A stretch of DNA of 36,432 nt, from positions 1 to 36,432 of the forward strand of contig JAKPTZ010000058.1 in assembly GCA_029555025.1 (NCBI GenBank), written 5' to 3'. This DNA comes from Deltaproteobacteria bacterium (GTDB lineage: Bacteria; Myxococcota_A; UBA9042; DTJE01). Positions 23,143 to 32,077 of the stretch are shown here, one piece after another (position 1 is the stretch's first letter; each line of letters begins with the position of its first letter). Below the pieces are notes generated by a model. It did not search any database, was not told where the DNA came from, and was given only the letters and a program-made list of their open reading frames with translations. A program made the position numbers and the translations under genes.

Positions 23143-25425
23143 CTACCGACCAGTGCGGAAGCGGACGATGCCGGTTTCAAGAAGCAGGTAAACGACACGG
23201 TTCACGACGAACGGCCAGTCCCCGCCCTGGGGAAGTCCGTCCAGCAGGGCCCGGATGGTATCGCGCGCGCCAATCAGGTTAACGACGCGAAGTTCACGCG
23301 GAATCAATTTCAGTTCCTCGACGGTCACCTTGGCATCGGATGCGAACACCATTCTCTGCTGGGCGTACTCGGACATCCATGCGTTGATCATCTGGGGCGG
23401 TATCATCGTCCGCACGCCCTGGGAGATCAGTTCCATCGGATCCATGTCGTGCTGGACGACGCCCTGGGGAACCTTGACCCCTTCGAAGAACCCGCACCAG
23501 CCCTCTTCCCACGTGAAGATGTCCAGGAAGCGATCCTTGAACTGGTCGGCCAGGAAAAGGGCAAGTTCATGTGAACCGACCGCGCCGTGGTTAATCAGGC
23601 TGTCGCCAAGACGTCCCCCGCCGCTTGCCATGTCCTTCAGAGCATCGGCCAGCTTCTCGCGGGCCACAAGCTGCCGCCTGACAAGATATTCGCCAAGAAG
23701 CTCGGATTTCAGGTTCGAGAAGACGACCTTGGGCCGCCCCTTCACGAAGTAAATTTCCTTCTGGTGAACGCCCTTCTTGAACACCAGCAGACCGCTCAAG
23801 ACCTGGCGACGACAGACCCTGGTCAACATTCGCACGTTGAACCTGCGGTCGATCTGTGCATCGAAAAGCATGCTGTTGCGGTCGATAACCGGCCGAATCT
23901 GACCAAGGTGACTCTGGACGATGGAAACATCGCCAAGCCGCTGCCAGTCACCGTTATCGACCGACACGAGTTCGTCTTCGGTAAGCGCGCGGCTTCGAAG
24001 CAACGAAAGGACATTCTCAAACGAAACCGGGCCGAAAATGTTGCCGGCGGCGTCCCGAATCCGGAAAGTCGCCACCTCGGGCTTGACCTTGGTATTCCGG
24101 GTTGACTCGCGGGAAGGCTCTGGCGACTTGTCATCAATTGGAAGATCGCCGCTTTCATCGGACCCGGCTGACATTCCGATCGTCGGTTGAGACTGCTCGT
24201 GTTCCGGGGCATCCTCGGGCGGCGGCACGGCCACGGCCTTCCTGCGCCCGCCTGCCCTTGACGGCGGCTCGACCACCGGCTCTGGTTCGGGCTCCGGCTG
24301 GTCGCGATCCTCATCATCGCGCGAATCGTCATCCTCGTCGGCGTACTCGTCTTCGGAAATCGATGGCGCATTGCGAATCGCGGTTGTTGAAACCCGACCG
24401 CTGACGCCTGTCGTTGACTCCTCGCTTCCAAGCGGCAGCAGTTCCCGCTCGACCTTTTCCGCGAAAAGTTCCTTCATCAGGTTGGCAACGTCGAGCTGAC
24501 TGACCCGCAACCTTCGCCCGAAAAGATAGTCCTGGATGTCATCAAGGAATTCCTGGGCGCCTGGATACCTGTCATCCGGTTCCCTGGCCAGCGATTTACG
24601 GATAATCGAGGCGACGCCGTCATCGATCTCCGGGTGCTTGGACAGGCGCTTGTCGGCGTCCGCGTCCCTGATATTTATCAACGTCTGCAGATCCGTCTTG
24701 CCAAGGAACATCCGCTTCAGGGTCAAAATCTCAAACAGGATGATGCCAAGCGAAAACAAATCCGATCGGTTGTCGATTTCACGCCCAAGAACGGTTTCCG
24801 GGGACATGTACCCAAGCTTGCCCTTCAGGACGCCGGTCTGCCCCTCGTTCTTTGAATTGGCGGCCTTCGCGACACCGAAATCGGTGACCTTAACCTCGCC
24901 ATCGAACGAGATCAGGATATTGCTGGGGGATACGTCGCGGTGAATTATCTTCAGCGGCTTCCCGTAAGCATCGCGGGCGTTGTATGCGTACCACAGGGCC
25001 TTGCACACCTCGCCGATGATGAAAAGGGCAACCCCGGGCGGAATCGTCGCGCCAATCTTGTTGGCCCTTGCCATCACTGCCTGCAGATCGACGCCATTGA
25101 CCAGATCCATCGCCAGGTAATACTGGCCGTCAACCTGGTCGAACTCGTAAATCGAAACGATGTTGGCGTGCTGAAGCGGCGCGGTGATCAAGGCTTCGTC
25201 CTTGAACATCTTGACGAAAGCCGGATCCCGCGAATATCTGACAAGAATCCTTTTGATTACAAGAACTTTCTGAAAATCGCCCGCACCGCGGGAAACGGCC
25301 TTGAATATCTCGGCCATCCCGCCCGTTCCGATCTTCTCAAGCAGGGTATATTTCCCGAACTGCCGCGGACGCATCCTGGCCTGTTCCGGATTTTGAACGA
25401 CTGCGCTGTCCTGAACGTCCGCCAC
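23143..25425 (-). CDS. Ser/Thr protein kinase with GYF and DUF4388-like domains
   Basis: A 760-residue protein. GTG 25425 is chosen as start because a GGGGGT ribosome-binding variant stands 5 bases upstream; TTG 25431 touches the G-run, and ATG 25374 remains possible. The kinase domain (about 24-300) is complete: Gly-loop GTGGMAEIF (33-41), Lys 58 in VIKRI, HRDVSPSN (162-169) with catalytic Asp 164, DFG (182-184) and MSPE (207-210). An acidic, Pro-rich linker (about 350-450) leads to a GYF_2-like domain (about 454-505, with FGPVSFENVLSLLRS) and a DUF4388/PATAN-like region (about 528-760). No transmembrane segment is seen, so it is cytosolic. It is the last gene of the minus-strand operon, 33 bp after the small lipoprotein. 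Confidence 0.94.
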   Translation of the reverse strand: MADVQDSAVVQNPEQARMRPRQFGKYTLLEKIGTGGMAEIFKAVSRGAGDFQKVLVIKRILVRYSRDPAFVKMFKDEALITAPLQHANIVSIYEFDQVDGQYYLAMDLVNGVDLQAVMARANKIGATIPPGVALFIIGEVCKALWYAYNARDAYGKPLKIIHRDVSPSNILISFDGEVKVTDFGVAKAANSKNEGQTGVLKGKLGYMSPETVLGREIDNRSDLFSLGIILFEILTLKRMFLGKTDLQTLINIRDADADKRLSKHPEIDDGVASIIRKSLAREPDDRYPGAQEFLDDIQDYLFGRRLRVSQLDVANLMKELFAEKVERELLPLGSEESTTGVSGRVSTTAIRNAPSISEDEYADEDDDSRDDEDRDQPEPEPEPVVEPPSRAGGRRKAVAVPPPEDAPEHEQSQPTIGMSAGSDESGDLPIDDKSPEPSRESTRNTKVKPEVATFRIRDAAGNIFGPVSFENVLSLLRSRALTEDELVSVDNGDWQRLGDVSIVQSHLGQIRPVIDRNSMLFDAQIDRRFNVRMLTRVCRRQVLSGLLVFKKGVHQKEIYFVKGRPKVVFSNLKSELLGEYLVRRQLVAREKLADALKDMASGGGRLGDSLINHGAVGSHELALFLADQFKDRFLDIFTWEEGWCGFFEGVKVPQGVVQHDMDPMELISQGVRTMIPPQMINAWMSEYAQQRMVFASDAKVTVEELKLIPRELRVVNLIGARDTIRALLDGLPQGGDWPFVVNRVVYLLLETGIVRFRTGR

Positions 25426-25458
25426 AAACAACCCCCGGGGTTCGACGCATCGGCCGGG

Positions 25459-25698
25459 TCAGTCCCGACCGCCTTGAACGCCGCTTCCCAACGATTTAAT
25501 AACCGCCAGCGCGCTTTGGCAATAGTGTCTTTCAGCAAGTCCGGCCTGATCAGCAAATTCCTTCATTTCCTGGCACTGGGTCGAGCCCCCGCCACGCTTC
25601 AGGCAGACTTGATCGGCCAGCCTGGAACAAGGTTCGGTGCATGAAACGCTGACAAGGGGAAGAATTGCGCACGCAAGCAACAAAAGCCGTTTTTTCAT
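25459..25698 (-). CDS. Small Cys-containing lipoprotein
   Basis: A 79-residue protein from ATG 25698 (MKKRLLLLACAILPLVSVSC). A basic n-region, hydrophobic core and lipobox SVSC (Cys 20) are evident. The mature ~60 residues carry further cysteines in EPCSRLADQVCLKRG, TQCQEMK and HYCQSAL, which could form two disulphides in a small helical hairpin. A longer open frame starting at 25749 adds residues ahead of the signal peptide and is unlikely. It lies between the PEGA protein (78 bp away) and the kinase (33 bp away) and is probably cotranscribed. Function unknown. Confidence 0.75.
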   Translation of the reverse strand: MKKRLLLLACAILPLVSVSCTEPCSRLADQVCLKRGGGSTQCQEMKEFADQAGLAERHYCQSALAVIKSLGSGVQGGRD

Positions 25699-25776
25699 AC
25701 GACTCCGGAGTCCGACACAAAAACCAGAAGACACCACGGACGATAGCAACTCAGACCGGAACGCCGCGAGAGCAAC

Positions 25777-27207
25777 TTACTTGATGCCGCCCAGATTGAT
25801 CAGCACGCTGCCGTTCCCGGTTCCGCCGCCCTGCTCGCCGCCAGCCGTCACGCCCCAGTACGTAAGCCCGCCGATTGCGCCAAGCCCAAGCACCAGCGCG
25901 GTCCAGAACCACCACTTCTTCTCGATCCCGTCCTTCTTCTTGGCGTTTGGATCCTTGAACAGCGGACTGTTGGGATCGATCAGAAGCGAACCGTCCGGGG
26001 CAAACTCCTCTTCCTCGGAGGCAACTTCCTTGACGGCCTGAACCATGTCCGGCTCCAGCGGCGCCAGCACGGCAACCTTTGGGGGCATCTGGTTCATCGT
26101 CTTGCCGAAAATGGACTCGACTTCAGCCATGACGTCGGAATCGCGCGGGATTGTCAGATCGACCTTGCCGGAGACCTGGCCATTGGACATATAGACGCCG
26201 TTGACCAGGAAATTGTCGCCGGAAGCGCCGAAAGACACTGCCAGCAGATCGGTCGCGCCAACGAGCGTCGCGTACTGGCCCGCCTTCGGTCCGACCGACT
26301 GCGTGCCGATTGCCGCGCCGAGCTCATCGGAAGCCTTCTGAACCGCACCGGCATTATCCAGTTCAATCAGTTCGCCCATCGCATACTCGGCCGGTCCGCC
26401 GGTGATATCGACAAGCTGCGAAAGCGGCTCGTATCCATCGGCCATGAAGGTAACGATATGCTCGCCAACGACCAGGTTCTGAACCGTCACCGGCGAATAG
26501 CCCTTGAACTCGAAGTCAACATACACTTCGGCGCCCTCGGGCGAGGTCTCAACTTCCATCATGCCCTTCGGGGAGTCCATGATCTCGCGCTGGGCCGAAA
26601 GGATGAAATTTTCAAATTCCTTCGAGTACGAGTACTCGGACTTGGTCTGGTTAGGATACGCGAACAGGGACAGTTTGATAGCCCTCTTTGCCTGGGCGGG
26701 CTTCGATGCCGCGATAAATCCGATACCAAGGCCCTTGTAGATGTGTCCGACCAGGGCGCGATCCGCGTATCCCATGTACGCACGTGCCGAGTTCTCGGCC
26801 TCGGTAAAGGCCGCGAATGCGTCGGCGATCTTGTTTTCCTTCAGTAGTGCCCGCCCCTTGTCAACATTCTGCCACGCCCTGGCAAGAGCCTGTGCCGCGG
26901 CCGGAGGCATGCCCGTCGCCCTCTGGAAGCCCTGCTGGGCAAGCCGATCGGCGCCACCGCGCAGGACGACATAAACTGCCTTTGCCAGCGCCTCGTCACC
27001 GGCCGTCTTGGGATAAACCTTGACAGCAAGCTTGCGCGCCCCGGCACCCTCGGCAGCCGACGCCGAACCGACTGCAAACCCAATCAGGCCACCCGCCTGC
27101 AAATTCAGGAACGCCGTCGCGACCAAGACAGATACAACCCGAAGAAGCCGTTTTGACCGGCACATCGGCGAAATCAACGATACCCTTCTGAATGGGCTGG
27201 TATTCAT
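25777..27207 (-). CDS. PEGA-domain envelope protein with C-terminal membrane helix
   Basis: A 476-residue protein. ATG 27207 is preceded by GGAGGG at 8 bases, deciding the start. An N-terminal signal sequence or anchor covers about 20-52 (hydrophobic, ending ASAAEG, a plausible signal peptidase I site). Residues about 110-210 look like helical TPR-type repeats (GRALLKENKIADAFAAF, AYMGYADRALVG). A PEGA domain follows (215-272): MEVETSPEGAEVYVDFEFKG (split: MEVETSPEGAE, VYVDFEFKG) and VTVQNLVVGEHIVTFMADGYEP (split: VTVQNLVVGEH, IVTFMADGYEP). A transmembrane helix lies at about 432-455 (WWFWTALVLGLGAIGG), then a Gly-rich tail. PEGA domains are common in surface and cell-wall-linked proteins. The start is three bases after the stop of the kelch-like lipoprotein, so the two are tightly coupled. 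Confidence 0.88.
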   Translation of the reverse strand: MNTSPFRRVSLISPMCRSKRLLRVVSVLVATAFLNLQAGGLIGFAVGSASAAEGAGARKLAVKVYPKTAGDEALAKAVYVVLRGGADRLAQQGFQRATGMPPAAAQALARAWQNVDKGRALLKENKIADAFAAFTEAENSARAYMGYADRALVGHIYKGLGIGFIAASKPAQAKRAIKLSLFAYPNQTKSEYSYSKEFENFILSAQREIMDSPKGMMEVETSPEGAEVYVDFEFKGYSPVTVQNLVVGEHIVTFMADGYEPLSQLVDITGGPAEYAMGELIELDNAGAVQKASDELGAAIGTQSVGPKAGQYATLVGATDLLAVSFGASGDNFLVNGVYMSNGQVSGKVDLTIPRDSDVMAEVESIFGKTMNQMPPKVAVLAPLEPDMVQAVKEVASEEEEFAPDGSLLIDPNSPLFKDPNAKKKDGIEKKWWFWTALVLGLGAIGGLTYWGVTAGGEQGGGTGNGSVLINLGGIK

Positions 27208-27210
27208 CAA

Positions 27211-29202
27211 TCAATCCCTCCAGCATTCTTTCAGTTCACTGAGCAGATCATTACGCATTCCCTCTGTCAGGGTCTCGGGCGCCCCGCCGGTCATGCATTC
27301 GGGGTACATCTCGGGCGTCCACAGCATCTCGGGGGTATACACCTCGATCATGCCGGCCCCAGCCCCGTCAAGGGTATCCAGGGAAATCATGCCGCCCGCC
27401 AGGAAAATGGTATCGTCGGGAAGCGAAACGGCCGCGAAACCGGCGCGGGACAGGAACGACCGGTCACCCGCCGGCAACTTCTCAAACGCGTCGGTCTTGT
27501 CGAAGGTCGTCCTGGTTGCGTCAAACTTGCACGTGCCAAGGTTAGACACACCGGAATTACCGGCGACGCCGCCGAACATCACAACGGACTTGCGATCGTG
27601 GCTGACGAACATGGCGCCCATCGCCCGCCGCGCACAATCCCCGACAATAGGAACCATGCGCACGCCGTCCTTCTGATCCACCTTGCTGACGTTGGATGTG
27701 TCCTCGTAAAGCCGAAGCTCGTACGCCATCTGCGTCGATGAACCGATCTTGTAGGCATCCGCCTTGACCTGCTTCGAAGACTCGAACGCGCCGTAAGTAA
27801 TCAGGAAACGCTCGTGCGCGATATCGGCCGGATCGGGCATGATCTGCACGACCGAAGGGAAGAACATCTTCGGCAGGGTCTTGTCGTAGTTCAGGCTGGC
27901 AAATTCAGCGTCCGAGCGAATCTTGAACACTCCGGGGACGCCCTCTTCCTGCTTTGACGACTGGGTGAAAACTTCGATGACGCTCTCACGGTTCGTGCTT
28001 CCACCGACGATCAGGAAGCGGGAAAGGCCGCGTCCGGTATCGGGAAGACGAATCATCGTCCCGCCATTGTGCTGGGAACTCATCGCCAGCGAACCGCTTA
28101 CCGCCAGCATTCCACCCTTTCCGCCATCGGCGTAGGGTGCCCAGATTTCGGCCTTGCGGTAATCAATCGTCTGTTGACCGTCGGGAGTCGGGGTTTCATC
28201 GACCGGCCATTCACCGCCGCCTACAATCAGAACCGAGTTGTCGCCCATCCGGCCCACATTCAGGAACGCCCTTCGAAGCTCCATCGTCTTGGGCTGACCG
28301 TTCAGTTCGCCACCCTCATGAAGCGGAATCGTGAAGGTTCCGTCCTTCACGTCAAAAATCTCGATTGAGTTAAACGCGGATTCCGAGTCGAAGGAAAACG
28401 GGAAATTCCCGCCAGTCCGCATGATTACCTTGTCGGTGCCGCCGAAAATCACCACGGAATCGCGACCGCCGATGGCGACGTATGCCATGGCGTGTCCTGC
28501 GCGGGCCACCTTCATGTTGCCGACGAACTCGAAAACACCGGAAGCCGGGTCATAGATGAACGCCTTGTCAGTCGGGCTGTTCAGCTCATATTCCTGGGCA
28601 CCGTCCACTTCCCCGCGGGAGACCTTGCCGGTCAGGCCGCCGGAAACAAACACGCGCCCATCGCCAAGCCGAACGGCCGCCGGGAACGCCGCGTGAACAA
28701 ACTTCTGGGCGCCCTTGTCCGCTTCAGTCACGCCATCGGCATACTGCTGGGAAATGCAGGTGAACGAGTCGTAACGCGAAAGAACCATGTCGATATCGGA
28801 AGCGCGATCCTCGACGATATTGACGTTGCGGGCGCGACCGAACCATGAAGGATTCGAATTGCCGCCGGAATATCCCAGCACGGTGACCACTCGCCCCTGG
28901 CCCTCGCGGATGCCGTCGATTTCGGCGACGCCTTCCTCGACGTCAACCTTACTGCACTTGCAGATCGGGACATCGACGCCGTTTCTGTCCTTGACGGTGA
29001 GATTGTTCACCAGGACTCTGATCCTGTCGATCTGATCAAGCGGTGTTGGCGCCGGCGCCCCGGAGCAACTGTTGGTCGCAGCCGACACGTTCATACCGAG
29101 GAATCCCACCCCGGTTCCTTCCTCTGCGCCGTCAACAGGCCCGCAGGCCGTCAGCGCCAGGACTGGAATCATCGCGAAACACAGCAAAATTGATTTTTTC
29201 AT
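27211..29202 (-). CDS. Kelch-like beta-propeller lipoprotein
   Basis: A 663-residue lipoprotein from ATG 29202 (MKKSILLCF), lipobox LTAC with Cys 20. Residues about 30-155 form an N-terminal beta-sandwich-like region. From about 165 to 625 there are spaced kelch/galactose-oxidase-type strands ending in Gly-Gly: VFVSGG (184-189), VVIFGG (250-255), VLIVGG (324-329), FLIVGG (396-401), FLITYG (466-471, degenerate), VVMFGG (540-545) and IFLAGG (599-604). Seven strands fit a seven-bladed propeller, a fold used for binding or, rarely, oxidation; no copper-oxidase active site is apparent. The C-terminus has cysteines (YPECMTGG, KECWRD). It is 195 bp after the three-module lipoprotein and couples to the PEGA gene. 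Confidence 0.88.
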   Translation of the reverse strand: MKKSILLCFAMIPVLALTACGPVDGAEEGTGVGFLGMNVSAATNSCSGAPAPTPLDQIDRIRVLVNNLTVKDRNGVDVPICKCSKVDVEEGVAEIDGIREGQGRVVTVLGYSGGNSNPSWFGRARNVNIVEDRASDIDMVLSRYDSFTCISQQYADGVTEADKGAQKFVHAAFPAAVRLGDGRVFVSGGLTGKVSRGEVDGAQEYELNSPTDKAFIYDPASGVFEFVGNMKVARAGHAMAYVAIGGRDSVVIFGGTDKVIMRTGGNFPFSFDSESAFNSIEIFDVKDGTFTIPLHEGGELNGQPKTMELRRAFLNVGRMGDNSVLIVGGGEWPVDETPTPDGQQTIDYRKAEIWAPYADGGKGGMLAVSGSLAMSSQHNGGTMIRLPDTGRGLSRFLIVGGSTNRESVIEVFTQSSKQEEGVPGVFKIRSDAEFASLNYDKTLPKMFFPSVVQIMPDPADIAHERFLITYGAFESSKQVKADAYKIGSSTQMAYELRLYEDTSNVSKVDQKDGVRMVPIVGDCARRAMGAMFVSHDRKSVVMFGGVAGNSGVSNLGTCKFDATRTTFDKTDAFEKLPAGDRSFLSRAGFAAVSLPDDTIFLAGGMISLDTLDGAGAGMIEVYTPEMLWTPEMYPECMTGGAPETLTEGMRNDLLSELKECWRD

Positions 29203-29350
29203 GACCCAAGGTCTCCCGGTCTGTGTTATCCCCTTAGGAAACAAGGATAGATATTGCACACAAGGTTAGATTAGTCGATTGCGAAAGGCAAGTAATTATC
29301 GCCTTGATCCGTTGATTTCACAGGGGCCGGACGGTGGCTTCCGGGGCCTC

Positions 29351-29368
29351 GCCGGGACTGATCCCGGC
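29351..29368 (-). other. GC hairpin after the three-module lipoprotein
   Basis: GCCGGGA-CTGA-TCCCGGC is a perfect 7-bp stem with a 4-base loop, 30 bases past the stop codon at 29398 on the minus strand. There is no T-tract, so a classical intrinsic terminator is not supported. It may stabilise the upstream mRNA or reduce read-through into the kelch-like gene. The rest of the 195-bp gap shows no repeat of the R1/R2 family. Confidence 0.5.
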
Positions 29369-29397
29369 ATGTCCCGACAGGCTGGGCGGGCAAGGCT

Positions 29398-31881
29398 TCA
29401 GTCACACGCCCTGACGACGCGGATCGAATCGACGAAGATGCCTTCGCCGGTGTTTTCCAGCGCATCCACCGAATCGAAGCTGAAGCGCAGCCGAATGTTC
29501 TTGCCCTTGAAGGTGTTCAGGTTGATTCCGGTGACCTCGAACCAGTTGCGATAAACGGCCGATGGTACCGCGGCCTTTGAGAACACCGTGGTCGGCGTCA
29601 GCCCGTCCATCACGTCAACAACGAACTTGTCCTTGGCCGAATCGGTCTGCACGTCAACGAATACCGCGAATGAAAGCTCGTAATCACCCGTGGCGGGCAC
29701 GCGGAATTCCGGCGACGTGGCCTTGCCCCTGGCGATGCCACCGTTGTCGAAGTTGGCGTTGTCGCCGTTGCCGAAGTACATCGCGCGGGTGCCGCCGTGG
29801 AAGCGACGGTCGCTCAGATGCCAGCGAACGTCGGCCCCACCCGACCCGGGAACCGAGTCGTTGACCACGGCGAATCCGTCAAGATCGCCAAAGATGTCGA
29901 ATGTGTAGTCCGCACGGACATCCTCGAAGCAGCATCCCGGCTTCTCGATGAATTCATGCATGCACTGGTTTGCCACGCAGCCATCGGACGTGCAGTCGTC
30001 ATTGTCGTTGCAGTCCTGCTGGACGGCGCAGCAACCTGTGGCCCCGACAAGCTGGACGTCGCAGACGTTATCGACGCAACCGCCAACCCGGCAGACGCCG
30101 TCAACGCCACAGTCCGTATTGGCCATGCATTCCCTTGCCTTGCACTTGTCGTCGATGACCTTCACGTTATCGATATAGACGCCCTCGAAATTATTGAATT
30201 CCTCGTTGCCGGTCTCGAACCTGAACCTGACACGGACGACCTTTCCCGCCCAGGGCGACAGATCGACACCGACCGGAATGAACACGCCGCCGGTGGTTCC
30301 GTGAATGTTGTGCGACGACCACACGTCGGTGACCGCCTCGGTCGGCTGGCCCATCCTTTCCACGACCTGAACCGTGAACAAATCCCACTGGGCCGGGTTG
30401 TAGTAATTGGCCGGGGTCACGTTATCCCATTCGGTCGAAAGCATCAGGTCGAATGACAGGAATCCGTTATATCCGGCGCGAAGCTCAAGCTCCTGGGACG
30501 ATGCCTCGCCATTGTTCATGAACGCGCCGCTGTCATAGGTGCGCGTGACCGTATTTCCATAATAAAGGGCCCAGGCGCCGGTCGCGGACTTGAAACTGCT
30601 GGGCTGCCACTTGACCGTCTGGTTATCCATGTATGCCCACAGTTCAAAACCGCCGGCGGTTCCGTCCTCGAACCCGGTCGAAAGCAGTTCGAACTGCCTG
30701 CAGCACTGATCCTCGGGAAGCTCGGTATAGACGCATGCGCCTGCCGGGCACGAAACGGACACGCAGGGATCGCTGCTGGGGCATTTGGTCGCAACGTTCT
30801 GCGGAGTACAGACCGGCTCGACACACGCCGGCATGATCGGATGCGTGCACGCGCCCTTCTGTTCACGATTGCCGAAGACCTGGCACTTATCGTCGGTGCA
30901 GGCCTCCTCGTCGGCCGTGCACTCGGTTCCCGAATCGCACTGCGGGGAACAAATCGAGAACACCTTCACTTCATCGACATAAACGCCCTCGAACAGGTTG
31001 TTTGAACCTTCAAGCGAATCGAACGAAAGACGCAGAGCCGCCTCCTTCCCGACGGCGCTGGACACGTTGCCGCTGATATAGACGAAGACGCCGTTTGAAT
31101 TCTTGTCAACGATCGTCGAACTGACAACCAGTTCGGTGACATCGGTTTCGCCGGCCGTCGTGACGATGGACATCCGGAACTGATCCGGCTGGACTTCCTT
31201 GGGAATGCCGCCAATCATCGGTTCGGACTCGACCCAGATATACGCCGACGCGATGAAGGTCGCTTCCGCGGAACTGATGGGCGGAAGGAAGAACTTCGTG
31301 GAAGTCATCGAAGCGCGGACGGCCTCGGAATCCTTCTGCTCGGGATCAACGGGCTCGCAGTTGGCGTCAAGGGCGCCGGAGTAGTAAGTGAGGCAGGTCG
31401 GATTCCCGAAATAGGCCGACTTTGAGCCAAAGGCCCGGCGGTTGGCGGCAATCTGCCAGCCGACAAAATCGTTCGGCCTGGGATCGTTGATGGTCCATCC
31501 GGACAGATCGCCCTCGAAGTCCTCGTGGAAGTAAACCGTTTCCATGCAGCAGGCTGAATCCCAGCCGGCAACGCAGAAATTTTCTTCCCCGCAGACCTTT
31601 TTCTGGCACTGCCCAAGCTCGACCGGCGCATCGACGCAGTCCGAATTCTTCTGGCACGGCACGGGACCGGTATCCTCGGAAACCTCTTTCGTGTCCCCGG
31701 GATTAAGATCCGGCCCGACTTCCGGCACATCGGCAACAACGTCCTCCTGGCCCTGATCCCCGCCGTTATCGGGGTAATTGACATCCTCGCCGCCACCGAA
31801 ATCGGGCGTGGTATTGCCGCCGCCGCACCCGATGACCACAACAGCAATAAGCGCCGCGAAAATCCAGGAAAGCCTGTGCAT
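29398..31881 (-). CDS. Three-module Cys-rich surface lipoprotein
   Basis: An 827-residue lipoprotein. ATG 31881 is chosen over ATG 31887 because GGAGGA abuts the latter and sits six bases from the former. Signal peptide with lipobox VIGC (Cys 19), then an Asp/Gly-rich stalk (20-75). Three similar beta modules follow, at about 115-310, 395-575 and 650-827. Each opens with a tryptophan strand and YFGN or YYGN (SKSAYFGN, GAWALYYGN, TRAMYFGN) and closes with RLSFDS/RFRFET then FEGVYVDEVKV-like motifs, a MAM/jelly-roll-like pattern. Cys-rich spacers between them (CDSGTECTADEEACTDDKC; CNDNDDCTSDGC) resemble myxobacterial surface-protein inserts. Likely an adhesin or binding protein on the outer surface; ligand unknown. 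It diverges from pilM and heads the minus-strand operon. Confidence 0.9.
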   Translation of the reverse strand: MHRLSWIFAALIAVVVIGCGGGNTTPDFGGGEDVNYPDNGGDQGQEDVVADVPEVGPDLNPGDTKEVSEDTGPVPCQKNSDCVDAPVELGQCQKKVCGEENFCVAGWDSACCMETVYFHEDFEGDLSGWTINDPRPNDFVGWQIAANRRAFGSKSAYFGNPTCLTYYSGALDANCEPVDPEQKDSEAVRASMTSTKFFLPPISSAEATFIASAYIWVESEPMIGGIPKEVQPDQFRMSIVTTAGETDVTELVVSSTIVDKNSNGVFVYISGNVSSAVGKEAALRLSFDSLEGSNNLFEGVYVDEVKVFSICSPQCDSGTECTADEEACTDDKCQVFGNREQKGACTHPIMPACVEPVCTPQNVATKCPSSDPCVSVSCPAGACVYTELPEDQCCRQFELLSTGFEDGTAGGFELWAYMDNQTVKWQPSSFKSATGAWALYYGNTVTRTYDSGAFMNNGEASSQELELRAGYNGFLSFDLMLSTEWDNVTPANYYNPAQWDLFTVQVVERMGQPTEAVTDVWSSHNIHGTTGGVFIPVGVDLSPWAGKVVRVRFRFETGNEEFNNFEGVYIDNVKVIDDKCKARECMANTDCGVDGVCRVGGCVDNVCDVQLVGATGCCAVQQDCNDNDDCTSDGCVANQCMHEFIEKPGCCFEDVRADYTFDIFGDLDGFAVVNDSVPGSGGADVRWHLSDRRFHGGTRAMYFGNGDNANFDNGGIARGKATSPEFRVPATGDYELSFAVFVDVQTDSAKDKFVVDVMDGLTPTTVFSKAAVPSAVYRNWFEVTGINLNTFKGKNIRLRFSFDSVDALENTGEGIFVDSIRVVRACD

Positions 31882-31946
31882 CGCCATTCCTCCGGAAAAC
31901 AGACAAAAAGAAAGACGCCAAATGTTATCACATCTGCGATTGCTAG

Positions 31947-31973
31947 ATCATAATTTGAATGCCGGCGGGTCAA
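31947..31973 (-). promoter_or_regulatory. Candidate promoter for the three-module lipoprotein operon
   Basis: On the minus strand TTGACC (31973-31968) and TATGAT (31952-31947) each match five of six consensus bases, but the spacer is 15 bp, shorter than optimal. Transcription would start near 31940, leaving a leader of about 60 bases with a T-rich stretch before the GGAGGA. Confidence 0.4.
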
Positions 31974-32021
31974 CAGCCCGGGTGCGGACGGAGCCAGTCC
32001 CCTTGCAGCCCAGCACTTTTC

Positions 32022-32050
32022 TTGACACCCACCGGAAAGCAAAAGATTAT
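32022..32050 (+). promoter_or_regulatory. Candidate sigma70 promoter for pilMNOP
   Basis: A perfect -35 TTGACA (32022-32027) and GATTAT (32045-32050, four of six) are separated by exactly 17 bp. Transcription would begin near 32057, about 20 bases before the pilM ATG. It lies in the 196-bp divergent region shared with the lipoprotein operon promoter. Confidence 0.55.
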
Positions 32051-32077
32051 TGGACAGGTCGTAACTGGACATTAAGT

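Noticed and set aside
31778-32077. 100-codon upstream extension of pilM
   Set aside because: It overlaps the oppositely directed lipoprotein start and the best promoter match; PilM proteins begin at the MGLF position.
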